A stretch of DNA of 64,000 nt from Candidatus Nanoarchaeia archaeon (GTDB taxonomy: Archaea; Nanobdellota; Nanobdellia; Woesearchaeales; JACPBV01), in NCBI GenBank assembly GCA_028279655.1, contig JANQNH010000006.1, positions 121,668-185,667 of the forward strand, in the 5' to 3' direction. Within the stretch, counting starts at the first letter, position 1, and every line of letters starts with the position of its first letter. Below are positions 55,157-63,822 of this stretch, piece by piece. The notes under the pieces are model-generated. The model did not search any database. It had not been told where the DNA came from and was given only the letters and a program-made list of their open reading frames with translations. The translations under genes were made by a program, and so were the position numbers.

Positions 55157-55202
55157 AGTAAGTCTAAGAAATCATAGACCATTTAAAAACCTTATGTTTT
55201 CC

Positions 55203-56945
55203 CTACTTCTTCTGCCCATAATACAGGTCTTCAACAAGATCAAGATCAGTTGCCTCAGAAGCACGTCTATCAGTCCTAAGCCCTTTTAATCTTGGAAACC
55301 TAAGAGCAAAACCACTGGAATAAGTAGGGCTTTTTTGTATCTCCTCATAATCCACCTCCACAACAATCTTTGGCTTGATCTCAACAGACTTGCCCTTCTC
55401 AGCTATGATCAAAGGCCTAAGTAATTTTGTCAACTCCTCAAAACTTACCCCTTCTTCCTTTTTCTCCTTGATCCCAGTTCCCATCTTCCCTATCTCCAGA
55501 AACTTCCCTTCCTGGATACATGCTAACACAAAACTAGATAGCCATTTCGCCCTCTTCCCTTCACCCCATTCTGCACCAACTATCACCAGATCCAATGTCT
55601 CCATAGTAGGCTTCAACTTGACCATGTAATTGACCCTTGCCCCAGGTTTATATGGTGCAGATAGGTTCTTTATCATCACTCCTTCGTTGCCTTCATTGAG
55701 ACTCTCCTTATAGAATCTCTCAATCTCAGCTCCTTTAGAGGTAATCATGTTCTTCACAACAACTATCTTCCTTTTCTTCCCAGATACAATCTTCTCGATT
55801 AACTCCCTTCTCTTCTCAAAAGACTCCTTTAGCATACTCTTCCCATTATAATAAATGATATCAAAGACATTAAGCTCAACAGGAAAATTCTTTGCCATAG
55901 AAGCGATGTCATACTTTCGTTTTATCCTCTGAGAGATCTTCTGGAAAGGAAGATACCTGCCTGATTTAGGATCAAATCCAGCAGCCTCACAGTCAATTAT
56001 GAAACTATCACCCTTAACATTGTTCAACACATATTCCACAACATCAGGAAACTGTTTAGTAACATCCTCCAACCGTCTAGTAAACAACCTTACTTCTCCC
56101 TCATCTTTATGGGCCTGGATCCTGAATCCATCTAGCTTATACTCTACATCTACCTTCTCTCCACACCTCTCAAAACCCCCCTTAACATCCCCCACCTTAA
56201 GCGCAAGCATAACCTTAAGGGGCCTAAAAACACGAATCCCCATAGCATTCAGTCCCTTCAATCCATCCTTCTTTGCAGTCAAAGCAACCGAAGAAAAATC
56301 ATTTGTGATATCATATGCCCTCTGCACAGAATCCACATATTTATTATACTCCTCTCTTTCAACCTCGATCTTATTCTCAGAAAACTTCAAATCAACCTTA
56401 TCCCCAAAAAATGCCCAAACAATAGCATCACGAAGACTCCCCTCGCCAACACCAACCCTTAATTCCTCAAGAACATTCCTCACGATATATTTTGCTTCAA
56501 CAGGGTTAGCAGAAGTCAAAAGCTCAGAAATAAGCTGCATCTTCTTATCCACAGTTCCCATGCCCTCCAGGGTAGCCAACTTCCTGAGGTTCTCAAAGAC
56601 CTTCTTCACAGATAATTCATGCGACACAAGAGTTACCTGTTTCTTTCCCTTTACTAGGTTCTCTGCTACAATCCCCAAATCCCCAGTCTTCTTCCATTCC
56701 TTCTCAATTCTAGCCGAAGAAATTCCAGTAGCTGTATTGATAGCCTTCAATATAAGCCTTGAAGCAACCCCTATCTTATTATCATCCCAGTTAGGAAACA
56801 GTTTACCCTGCAGCATCAGGACAATCACAGGAAGATCATCAGCACTTGTTTTCTTAAGGAACTCCGAGATGATATGTGTTTTCTCCAACCTCTTTGAGGT
56901 CTTCTCCAACTCCTCGTAAATCCCGACCAATTTTACATACTTCAT
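55203..56945 (-). CDS. lig: ATP-dependent DNA ligase, archaeal type
   Basis: The 580-residue enzyme seals nicks in DNA. The N-terminal DNA-binding domain spans about 1-230. The adenylation domain has the catalytic lysine in VEYKLDGFRIQ (Lys270), with FIIDCEAAGF, GNEGVMIKN and MVKLKP as later nucleotidyltransferase motifs. The OB fold ends in RFPRLKGLRTDRRASEATD. Length and order match archaeal LigI-type enzymes. It diverges from the nitroreductase gene, with 41 bases between the two start codons. Confidence 0.93.
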   Translation of the reverse strand: MKYVKLVGIYEELEKTSKRLEKTHIISEFLKKTSADDLPVIVLMLQGKLFPNWDDNKIGVASRLILKAINTATGISSARIEKEWKKTGDLGIVAENLVKGKKQVTLVSHELSVKKVFENLRKLATLEGMGTVDKKMQLISELLTSANPVEAKYIVRNVLEELRVGVGEGSLRDAIVWAFFGDKVDLKFSENKIEVEREEYNKYVDSVQRAYDITNDFSSVALTAKKDGLKGLNAMGIRVFRPLKVMLALKVGDVKGGFERCGEKVDVEYKLDGFRIQAHKDEGEVRLFTRRLEDVTKQFPDVVEYVLNNVKGDSFIIDCEAAGFDPKSGRYLPFQKISQRIKRKYDIASMAKNFPVELNVFDIIYYNGKSMLKESFEKRRELIEKIVSGKKRKIVVVKNMITSKGAEIERFYKESLNEGNEGVMIKNLSAPYKPGARVNYMVKLKPTMETLDLVIVGAEWGEGKRAKWLSSFVLACIQEGKFLEIGKMGTGIKEKKEEGVSFEELTKLLRPLIIAEKGKSVEIKPKIVVEVDYEEIQKSPTYSSGFALRFPRLKGLRTDRRASEATDLDLVEDLYYGQKK

Positions 56946-56986
56946 AGCAAAAATATAAATATAAGTACTTATATAAAAACATTATT

Positions 56987-57622
56987 ATGAATGTAGAGGA
57001 GTGCATAAAGACAAGAAGATCAATCAGGAAATATAAGGATAAATCCGTTGACTCTGAAAAGATCAACCAGATTCTAGATTCAGGAAAATTTGCTCCCTCA
57101 GCTGGAAATCTGCAAAACTGGAAATTCATTGTCGTAAGGAAGGAAGAGATAATAACAAAACTTGCAGAGGCATCCTTTGACCAGGATTGGATGATAGACG
57201 CCCCAGTACATATTGTAATAGCAGCAGAACCAAGAAAGGCAGAGAGATATTATGGTGCAAGAGGAGAAAGATTATATACAATACAGAACTGTGCAGCAGC
57301 CATCCAAAACATGCTTCTTACAGCAAAAGACCTGGGCTTAGGCTCATGCTGGGTTGGTGCCTTTGACGAAGAAAAGGTCATAAGGGCCCTCAATATGCCA
57401 GAAGACGCTACCCCTCAAGCTATTATAACAATAGGATACGCAGATGAAAGACCAGATATGCCCTCAAGAATAGAGCTGGAACATCAGGTATACCTGGACA
57501 GATGGTGGGGCAAAGGCCAGGGCTACAAGGCAAAAGGCTACAAATCAATAGCTATACAGGAAGGTATAGATAACACCAAAAAAGCAATAAAACGTGTCGC
57601 TAAAAGGATAAAAAAGAAATAA
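56987..57622 (+). CDS. Nitroreductase-family flavoprotein
   Basis: The 211-residue protein binds FMN and reduces a substrate with NAD(P)H. Family motifs: CIKTRRSIRKYKDKSVD at 5-21, APSAGNLQNWKFIVV at 37-51, the middle AAAIQNMLLTAKDLGLGSCW and GAFDEEKV, and ITIGYADERP near the end. A lysine-rich tail of about 25 residues is extra. Substrate unknown. A piece of a second copy remains at 58199-58262. Confidence 0.9.
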   Translation: MNVEECIKTRRSIRKYKDKSVDSEKINQILDSGKFAPSAGNLQNWKFIVVRKEEIITKLAEASFDQDWMIDAPVHIVIAAEPRKAERYYGARGERLYTIQNCAAAIQNMLLTAKDLGLGSCWVGAFDEEKVIRALNMPEDATPQAIITIGYADERPDMPSRIELEHQVYLDRWWGKGQGYKAKGYKSIAIQEGIDNTKKAIKRVAKRIKKK

Positions 57623-57628
57623 TTTCTT

Positions 57629-58135
57629 TTAAGGAATGATTATCCCTCTAAAATTTTTTCTAAAGTACCTTCTACAGCTATTTTTTGTGTAATTTCTATT
57701 CAAGTTATAACTACGAGATCTAAATTCTCCTCCTTCTATAGAATCATGCGCTGCAAAAGCACCATCCGAATATACATCAAACCTATACCAGATATATCTA
57801 TGAGCCTTTTTTAGCTTCAATTTTAGCTTCTGTCTACGATTATGGACAACATCTCCTGACGTCTCTTTGATAATACAAGCCTCTGCAAGATACACCTTCC
57901 CGTCAGTTCCTAAAAATATCAGGTCTGCCTCCCCTATATCTCTATCACCAAGAAACAATTTCACCTCAGGATAGGCAGTTGTTTTCCCCTCTATGCCGAT
58001 AGCAGACGGGTCATCAACAATCTTGTGTAATAATCTACCATGAGGCCCCATTGATCCCTTAGATCTATAGTATGTAGATTTCTTGCTATTCCTTTGACTA
58101 TCCTCTAAGAATTTAACTAACTCTTCCATCCCCAT
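57629..58135 (-). CDS. Unknown protein, PD-(D/E)XK-like fold possible
   Basis: The 168-residue protein has a central pattern GEADLIFLGTDGKVYLAEAC that looks like the strand-loop-strand core of PD-(D/E)XK nucleases. The usual final lysine is absent, so it may be inactive. The second half is basic (RRQKLKLKLKKAHRYIWYR). It resembles the neighbouring 58270-58743 product in size and in the D-x8-G-x-V/L pattern. It lies between the nitroreductase gene and a fragment of a second copy of it, so it may have been inserted there. Confidence 0.65.
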   Translation of the reverse strand: MGMEELVKFLEDSQRNSKKSTYYRSKGSMGPHGRLLHKIVDDPSAIGIEGKTTAYPEVKLFLGDRDIGEADLIFLGTDGKVYLAEACIIKETSGDVVHNRRQKLKLKLKKAHRYIWYRFDVYSDGAFAAHDSIEGGEFRSRSYNLNRNYTKNSCRRYFRKNFRGIIIP

Positions 58136-58198
58136 TTCCTATATTAATCCCAGATCTTTTTTAAACCTTCCCATGATTCACCCCTAAAAAGTTTCTAT

Positions 58199-58262
58199 TC
58201 TTCTTACAGCAAAAGACCTAGGGCTAGGTTCGTGCCTTTGACGAAGAAAAGGTAAAAAGAGC
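58199..58262 (+). pseudogene. Decayed fragment of a second nitroreductase gene
   Basis: The stretch matches about 57314-57385 of the intact gene: a 20-base exact block (CTTCTTACAGCAAAAGACCT), a 12-base deletion, then an almost exact block containing GCCTTTGACGAAGAAAAGGT. No ORF survives. It indicates an ancestral duplication or a rearrangement that left a scar next to two unknown genes. Confidence 0.85.
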
Positions 58263-58269
58263 TAGATTC

Positions 58270-58743
58270 TTAACGAAATCTTCGGCGTTTAGCTCTTACA
58301 GGATACAAGTGAATACCACTCTTTCCCTTTATTCTATAAATAGATTGTAACCTAGGATAGATATCATAATACTGTCCAAAGAAATCATACGCTGCTCTTA
58401 ATCGGCTCATCCTAGTATTAATATCTGAGTTTTTATTAGCTAATATATTACCATTACAAAGAACAAGCTCTCCACGCCTTGTTATTACAGCGATATCAAC
58501 AGTTCCAATTTGACGCCCTTCTGGCAGAGATTCCAGCACTGCAACATCGCGATAGATTACAGCAGGATTATTTATTCTAAAAGTGTGAAGCTGGTTTAAA
58601 ATAGCTCTCACAAGGCTTGAGTGAGGATCTTGGTCTGAACCACCCAGATCTCTTATAACCTCCGCTATATCAGATTGACCACTATAATCTCTATATACTT
58701 TACAATGGCCAGCTAAATATTGAATCAACCCTTGATGATCCAT
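58270..58743 (-). CDS. Unknown protein, possibly related to its 58135-57629 neighbour
   Basis: The 157-residue soluble protein has the central pattern GTVDIAVITRRGELVLCNGN followed by NTRMSRLRAAYDFFGQYYD and ends in a basic tail (RAKRRRFR). The pattern of D, then G-x-L/V strands, resembles the other unknown protein and a nuclease-like core, but no catalytic ExK is visible. It has its own TATA-like GTATTTAAAG on the minus strand near 58811-58820. It ends eight bases from the nitroreductase fragment. Confidence 0.68.
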   Translation of the reverse strand: MDHQGLIQYLAGHCKVYRDYSGQSDIAEVIRDLGGSDQDPHSSLVRAILNQLHTFRINNPAVIYRDVAVLESLPEGRQIGTVDIAVITRRGELVLCNGNILANKNSDINTRMSRLRAAYDFFGQYYDIYPRLQSIYRIKGKSGIHLYPVRAKRRRFR

Positions 58744-58828
58744 GGATATATAGAATTCAAGATATATTATAAATATTACCTTTTTTCACCACTAAAAAGT
58801 TTCAAGAAATCTTTAAATACAACCTGTC

Positions 58829-58841
58829 TTTATATATAAGG
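58829..58841 (+). promoter_or_regulatory. TATA box of the hairpin-leader RNA
   Basis: CTTTATATATAAG predicts plus-strand transcription from about 58858-58862, at the first of the three UUGGCG-loop hairpins. Confidence 0.55.
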
Positions 58842-58857
58842 TAAAAAGTTAAGAATT

Positions 58858-58970
58858 ATGAGTTTTTGGCGAAACTCACATTTCGATTTGAACATGCTTT
58901 TTGGCGAAAGCAAATTTTCTTGGTAATTTGAAAACCTTGACATAATCATTCGTTGGCGCGAACAATTAAC
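58858..58970 (+). ncRNA. Three hairpins with identical UUGGCG loops upstream of ftsZ
   Basis: Hairpins TGAGTTT-TTGGCG-AAACTCA (58859-58878), TGCTTT-TTGGCG-AAAGCA (58895-58912) and TTCG-TTGGCG-CGAA (58949-58962). Stems differ, the six-base loop is the same in all three. A 22-codon ORF (ATG 58858) spans the first two, but the stem-loop pattern fits an RNA better. This accounts for much of the 345-base gap 58744-59088, which has no other gene. Confidence 0.68.
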
Positions 58971-59015
58971 ATTTTCTAAGTAGATTTTAAAATAAACTTA
59001 AATATAAAGATTTCG

Positions 59016-59041
59016 ATACTCAAATATCTATATTCGAGTAT
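59016..59041. promoter_or_regulatory. 26 bp palindrome overlapping the ftsZ TATA box
   Basis: ATACTC and GAGTAT arms around an almost fully palindromic AT-rich core. Its right arm runs into the TATA box GAGTATATAATAG (59036-59048). A dimeric regulator bound here would block or aid TBP; the Lrp-type protein at 60350-61330 is one candidate. Confidence 0.65.
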
Positions 59042-59088
59042 ATAATAGCAAAAAACCACAAAACAAAAGGAAAAAGGGGGATGTAAAA

Positions 59089-60132
59089 ATGGATATAAAT
59101 GCAACAAATGAAATGGGCTTAGAGGTTGGGCAGGCAAATATAAAGGTTTTTGGTGTTGGAGGAGCAGGCAACAATATGGTTGGCTGGCTGTATGGAAAAG
59201 GTGTAAAGGGGGCTGAGATTATCGGAGCAAATACCGATAAGCAACATCTGGATATTATTAATGCTGATCGTAAAATCCTAATTGGAAGAGGAGTCACTAG
59301 AGGATTAGGCTGTGGAGGATTCCCTGAAAGAGGAGCAGAATCCGCACAAGAGTCCTTGCAAGAGATAAAAGAATCATTAAAAGGATGTGATATGGCTTTT
59401 GTCTGTGCTGGAATGGGTGGAGGAACCGGAACAGGAGGTGCTCCAATCGTTGCACAGGTTGCAAAAGACTGTGGTTCAATTGTTATCGGTACAGTCACAA
59501 TGCCTTTCAAGATCGAAAGAGCAAGGGTAGATAAGGCAGAATTTGGCTTACAACAATTAAGACAGGTATCTGACACAGTTATCGTTATAGATAATAATAG
59601 ACTAGTTAGCATTGCAGGCAATCTCCCTATACAACAAGCTTTTGCAGTTGCAAACGAACTGATTGCAACTATGATCAAAGGAATTGTAGAGACTATTGCC
59701 GTACCAAGCTTGGTAAACCTTGATTATGCAGATGTAAAAGCAATAATGACCAATGGAGGCGTAGCAGCTATAGGAGTAGGATCCTCAGATACCAACAACA
59801 AGGTTGATGAAGCAGTTAGAGGGGCCCTAAGCAACCCATTGTTAGACATAAGCTACAAAGGAGCAACTGGAGCTTTGATCCATATAACAGGAGGATCAGA
59901 CATGACCTTAGATGAAATCAGCAAAGCTGGAGAGCTTGTCACAGAAACCCTTGATCCAGATGCCAACGTGATCTGGGGAGCAAGAGTCGATGAGAACCTC
60001 AAAGGAAAGATGACTGTAATGACGATTATTACAGGAGTGAAATCTCCATGGATACTAGGCAAGGTCGACTACACAAAACCATCAGCGCAGGCTCAACAGA
60101 TTTCAGAAGAGCTAGGCATTGAACTGGTTTGA
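59089..60132 (+). CDS. ftsZ: Cell-division protein FtsZ
   Basis: The 347-residue tubulin-like GTPase forms the division ring. Motifs: FGVGGAGNNMVGWL at 21-34, the tubulin signature GGGTGTGG at 110-117, TVTMPFKIE and the catalytic T7 loop NLDYADVK near 222-229. The C-terminal domain is complete; there is no long C-terminal linker. Ribosome site AAAAGGGGG lies seven bases before the ATG. The leader is elaborate (hairpins, palindrome), and two matched hairpins follow the stop, so expression is probably tightly controlled. Confidence 0.95.
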   Translation: MDINATNEMGLEVGQANIKVFGVGGAGNNMVGWLYGKGVKGAEIIGANTDKQHLDIINADRKILIGRGVTRGLGCGGFPERGAESAQESLQEIKESLKGCDMAFVCAGMGGGTGTGGAPIVAQVAKDCGSIVIGTVTMPFKIERARVDKAEFGLQQLRQVSDTVIVIDNNRLVSIAGNLPIQQAFAVANELIATMIKGIVETIAVPSLVNLDYADVKAIMTNGGVAAIGVGSSDTNNKVDEAVRGALSNPLLDISYKGATGALIHITGGSDMTLDEISKAGELVTETLDPDANVIWGARVDENLKGKMTVMTIITGVKSPWILGKVDYTKPSAQAQQISEELGIELV

Positions 60133-60173
60133 TTCATATTCACCCCTTTAGTCTTTGTGGTGAGAAAGTTCTT

Positions 60174-60225
60174 TTGCCTTCATTTTGAAACCACCCCCAA
60201 CGTTTTTGATGAAGGCAATTTTTTT
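60174..60225 (+). terminator. Hairpin with C-rich loop and T-run after ftsZ, copy 1
   Basis: Stem TTGCCTTCAT/ATGAAGGCAA, loop containing GAAACCACCCCCAACG, followed by seven Ts. It looks like a transcription terminator of the ftsZ mRNA, with an unusually large conserved loop. Confidence 0.65.
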
Positions 60226-60278
60226 CTTTTTTTAAAAAAGAAGAAAAAAAGCGACTGAAGGAATCATGTTCATTTCTG

Positions 60279-60327
60279 TGCCTTCCTTTAAACCACCCCC
60301 AACGGATTTTTGGAAGGCATTTTTTAA
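60279..60327 (+). terminator. Hairpin with C-rich loop and T-run, copy 2
   Basis: Stem TGCCTTCC/GGAAGGCA with the same loop block AAACCACCCCCAACG, followed by a T-run. The stem differs from copy 1 by compensated pairs (CAT/ATG against CC/GG). Confidence 0.65.
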
Positions 60328-60349
60328 TTTTTTAAGAATTAATCTAGGA

Positions 60350-61330
60350 TCAGTTACTCTTCAACATCTCTTTATATGCAGGCATCCATGTCTCATATAT
60401 CATGATCAGATGCTCATAGTTTCTGATTACATGAGGGAACCTTTTTCTTAAATCATTGATGATTGAATTAAACTGTTGATAGCTCTCAACTGCGAACTCA
60501 AATTCAACCTCCCATGGCGCCAAGCTTCTGATATAGTATAAGGAATTTGGGTGCGTCCTCATCCATTCAAATAAGGCCCTCTCGTCCTGTTCTGACATAG
60601 TCCTGAAATAGATTATAGCCTTAAAAAACTCCAACCCTAATTTATTAAAGTCAACAGCAATCCTGTAGCTTAGGATTATCTCCTTCTCTTCTAATCTTTT
60701 CATCCTTCTTCTTATGATCTCTACAGTAGAATCTACCTTTCTTGCTAGTTCGGTTAAAGGTATCCTGGCATCATTTGCAAGTATGGTTAATATCTTTAGG
60801 TCCAGCTCATCGACCTTGTTGTCTACGACATCGCCTCCAAAGATCACATGTTTCCCATTCTTATCATTTGTAAAGAATTTCTTATTGTACTGCCTGGTAT
60901 CCACCATTGTTCCAAGAACCTTACTAACTACCAGATGCTCCCAGCCAGACAACAAAGAGTTTATTTTTTCAAAATACTCTGTGATACTCTTGGATAGAAT
61001 AGCAAATACACAATCAAAAGCACCGTCAGATATACCCAACCAATAGATGTCCTTGTTATGTTTTAGTTCATCAAAGAACTTCTCCCTTTCTTTAGGGATA
61101 TTCTCTAGTTTTAGATACCCCTTGAACATATAATACCCCAGCTTGTTTGGATTGATTGAAGTGATAAATTTTTCAATAACTCCCTTCTTCTGTAATTGTT
61201 GGATCCTATACTTGACAGCCTCTCTGGATTTATGCACCTTCTTGGCAAGAATAGAGTTTGGAATCCTGCAGTTCTTATCTAGTTCAGAAAGTATCTTCTT
61301 ATCCGTTAAATCTAGCTTAACTTTATTCAT
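60350..61330 (-). CDS. Lrp/AsnC-family regulator with two modules
   Basis: The 326-residue protein has two consecutive Lrp units. Module 1 HTH: DLTDKKILSELDKNCRIPNS, ILAKKVHKSREAVKYRIQQL. Module 2 HTH (about 172-222): DELDLKILTILANDARIPLT, ELARKVDSTVEIIRRRMKRL. Each is followed by an RAM-like sensor region. Tandem-module Lrp proteins occur in archaea. It converges on ftsZ and has its own AT-rich upstream region with an Lrp-style inverted repeat possibility. Ligand unknown. Confidence 0.88.
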   Translation of the reverse strand: MNKVKLDLTDKKILSELDKNCRIPNSILAKKVHKSREAVKYRIQQLQKKGVIEKFITSINPNKLGYYMFKGYLKLENIPKEREKFFDELKHNKDIYWLGISDGAFDCVFAILSKSITEYFEKINSLLSGWEHLVVSKVLGTMVDTRQYNKKFFTNDKNGKHVIFGGDVVDNKVDELDLKILTILANDARIPLTELARKVDSTVEIIRRRMKRLEEKEIILSYRIAVDFNKLGLEFFKAIIYFRTMSEQDERALFEWMRTHPNSLYYIRSLAPWEVEFEFAVESYQQFNSIINDLRKRFPHVIRNYEHLIMIYETWMPAYKEMLKSN

Positions 61331-61454
61331 AATTTTTTACATAAAATGTTATTATATATAAATATTTCTATAAATCGGTCAAAATATGAAAGAATAATTA
61401 ATATATGTCTATATGTTACCACTTAATAAAGGTTAATATTTTGGATGTGAAAAA

Positions 61455-62177
61455 ATGGTAGGATGTGGCAGACCGATAGAATTTGATGAAATTGGAGAAA
61501 AATTATTCGATGACTTTCTAGCTAGCTTGTACACCGATACTGCAAGAGCAAGAAGCATCAGGATGCTTTCTGGTTATACCTGGGGAAAATCTAGGCTTCC
61601 AGATAGGTATAAGGGAGCAGCAAACAGGATTGATGGCCTTGGATGGAATGAAGAAGAGATATACGGGCTGACCTATGGTGGACAGGAACAATTTAAGAGT
61701 AAATATGATTACAATGATATTGGAAATAAAGGACTAACCAAAAACGCAAAAGCATACTTTAAAGACAGATTAGGAAACAAAAGACTAGAAACTGAGAAAA
61801 ATATAGAACTACTGGCAGCAAAAGCTTCGTTTGAAGATGATTATGATCTTGCGATTGATGCATACCTCCATCTTGGAGCATATGAATTGAGTAATCAACC
61901 CGAATTCTCATATAATGAACTTCCAAATGGATTTTTAATAGCAGCTACCTTTGCTCAAAGGACAGGCCAAACAGACCTAGCCATAGATATATTCAAGGGT
62001 TTTTTAGTGCATAACGAAGAGACCATTGGTAGCTTCTTATATGGGTACACCAATTGTGAATCCGCTCTTAAAGAAGCCAGATCGATACTAGGAGAAGATC
62101 CTTTCAAAAAAGCAGGTTTCGATGATAAACTTCAAAATTATGGATCGATATATGCTAGTTTACGTGATGAAGGATAG
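61455..62177 (+). CDS. Helical (TPR-like) protein preceding the histidine kinase
   Basis: The 240-residue protein has no membrane segment. The N-terminal half (1-110) is unrecognised. The second half has helix pairs resembling TPR units (DYDLAIDAYLHLGAYELS, TDLAIDIFKGFLVHNEE). It ends 25 bases before the kinase start chosen here, so both are likely from one transcript, and it may be a sensor or scaffold for the kinase. Function unknown. Confidence 0.7.
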   Translation: MVGCGRPIEFDEIGEKLFDDFLASLYTDTARARSIRMLSGYTWGKSRLPDRYKGAANRIDGLGWNEEEIYGLTYGGQEQFKSKYDYNDIGNKGLTKNAKAYFKDRLGNKRLETEKNIELLAAKASFEDDYDLAIDAYLHLGAYELSNQPEFSYNELPNGFLIAATFAQRTGQTDLAIDIFKGFLVHNEETIGSFLYGYTNCESALKEARSILGEDPFKKAGFDDKLQNYGSIYASLRDEG

Positions 62178-62202
62178 GGTTCAAAAAAATACAAGGACAA
62201 AA

Positions 62203-63507
62203 ATGAAGCAAACAGCATCAAACTTAGGCGACATCGACACACAGATTTTCTTAAATTGCGAACCCAAAGTTTATGAACAAAGAGCTAATAATTTAAAAGA
62301 ATTATTGGGTTTTCTTGGTTTTACAAGAGATGAGAATGTTTATGGATTGGGTGTAGCTGAATATGATGGGATATTAGTGCATTTTCGTGATGAAGATAAC
62401 CAGATAGCAATTGAAGGACTACAACCTACATCTATCCTTGAGAATCTTATTGCAGAATCATTATCAATTATACAGCCCATCTCAGTGGTTGGGACTAATG
62501 CAGAAACAGTTGATACCTCCACATACCATAGAACAACAGACCAAGAAACTGGGAAACCCCTTGATTTTGAAGATATATTAAGACCAATAATAGTTGAATT
62601 TTTAAATATGAATGATAGAGATTGCTATGAGAAAGGAGTTAGTGCAATTAAATTCAAGGAGGGGGATATTGCAAAAAAACTTTTAAGTTACCGAACTCCT
62701 GAATCATTAGGTGAAGATTATGAATCATTTCTACATAAATTAACAGGACCCCTGCATGAAATCCCATTATTCTTGGCGGAATTTTTTGATTCTGGACATA
62801 GGATTTATAACAGAATAATTAAAGAAATACAGGGATTTCAGAAGTTTCATGATGAAGTCTTCCAGAGCTCAAATGAAAAGAGCATACCTTACTTATATCA
62901 TTCGATTAGAAATTTAGCAGGATTAGTTTTTGTCTCCTTAAGCAGATTAGAAGATAAAAAAGAAGAAGCCAGAGCCATTAGTTATGATCTATCTAAGATT
63001 ACTTCTTCCTGGAATATCTTTTTAGGGACTGAAGATAATTTTAATTTACAAAGAAAGTTAGATGTATACAGTTTGGCAATGCATGAACAGTTGAAAAAGA
63101 GAGGAATTCAATATCAACTAAGATTTCCGGATAGCTTTGAAACAGAGTGTGACTATTTCGGAACAGTCATTGACAATTTAGTGGGCAATGCTGTAAAATA
63201 TGCTTTTGATCAAGAAGATCCAAATAAAACCTTAACCATCGAAGAAGAAAGAGATGACACAAATCAATGTTATGTTATATCAGTAAGTGATAATGGGAAA
63301 GGAATTGAACCCTCAATTTTGGATAAAATATGGGATAGAGGATTTTCTACTAGCAAAGGAGGAGATGGGCATGGTTTGGGAAGGGGTTTAGGTTTATATG
63401 AAGTAAAAAATATTGTTGAAAAGAATGGAGGAAATATCAGAGTAGAGTCAGAGTTAGGCAAAGGCGCAATATTTAGATTCACTATACCTTATAATATCTG
63501 TACATGA
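62203..63507 (+). CDS. Soluble histidine kinase, no receiver partner in view
   Basis: ATG 62203 is chosen (434 residues, starting MKQTASNLGD) because AAGGA lies five bases upstream. An earlier ATG at 62122 would overlap the previous gene by 56 bases. The HATPase domain has N box DNLVGNAVKYAF, G1 VSDNGKGIEPS and G2 GHGLGRGLGLYEVKNIV. A DHp-like helix with LHKLTGPLHEIP probably carries the phospho-accepting histidine. There are no transmembrane helices, so it senses a cytoplasmic signal through its unrecognised N-terminal region. No response-regulator gene lies in the window. Confidence 0.85.
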   Translation: MKQTASNLGDIDTQIFLNCEPKVYEQRANNLKELLGFLGFTRDENVYGLGVAEYDGILVHFRDEDNQIAIEGLQPTSILENLIAESLSIIQPISVVGTNAETVDTSTYHRTTDQETGKPLDFEDILRPIIVEFLNMNDRDCYEKGVSAIKFKEGDIAKKLLSYRTPESLGEDYESFLHKLTGPLHEIPLFLAEFFDSGHRIYNRIIKEIQGFQKFHDEVFQSSNEKSIPYLYHSIRNLAGLVFVSLSRLEDKKEEARAISYDLSKITSSWNIFLGTEDNFNLQRKLDVYSLAMHEQLKKRGIQYQLRFPDSFETECDYFGTVIDNLVGNAVKYAFDQEDPNKTLTIEEERDDTNQCYVISVSDNGKGIEPSILDKIWDRGFSTSKGGDGHGLGRGLGLYEVKNIVEKNGGNIRVESELGKGAIFRFTIPYNICT

Positions 63508-63822
63508 AGATGCCAAGGCGGGCCATATTTATTCTAAACAAAATAAAATAAACTTAATTATATACTTCTAATTAAATAATTAATTAATTATTATAATCAA
63601 TTATCTTCTAAAATTAATTAATTATTACTATCCTCTGCTCAAATACATCCATAATCTTAGGCAAATCTACTTATTCATTAGGATAGAGATAAATAATACA
63701 AATAACATACATAAAGAATACAAATCAATTACAAAAACCAAATTATAAAGTAAAAATAGAAAAGTATTTATATAACTTATCAAAATACATATAAAATACA
63801 AATAACATTTATTTGAATTACA
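63508..63822. promoter_or_regulatory. 315-base gene-free AT-rich region with direct repeats before the RHH gene
   Basis: Direct repeats AATACAAATAACAT at 63695-63708 and 63795-63808, and the variant AATACAAATCAAT at 63717-63729, are candidate RHH operators. The last overlaps a TATA-like ACATATAAAATAC (63787-63796). The first part has TTAATTAATTA-rich palindromic runs (about 63570-63630). No ORF is supported. Confidence 0.55.

Noticed and set aside
58858..58926. 22-codon leaderless peptide MSFWRNSHFDLNMLFGESK...
   Set aside because: It coincides with the transcript start, but identical hairpin loops and a third hairpin outside the ORF favour an RNA function; kept only as an alternative.
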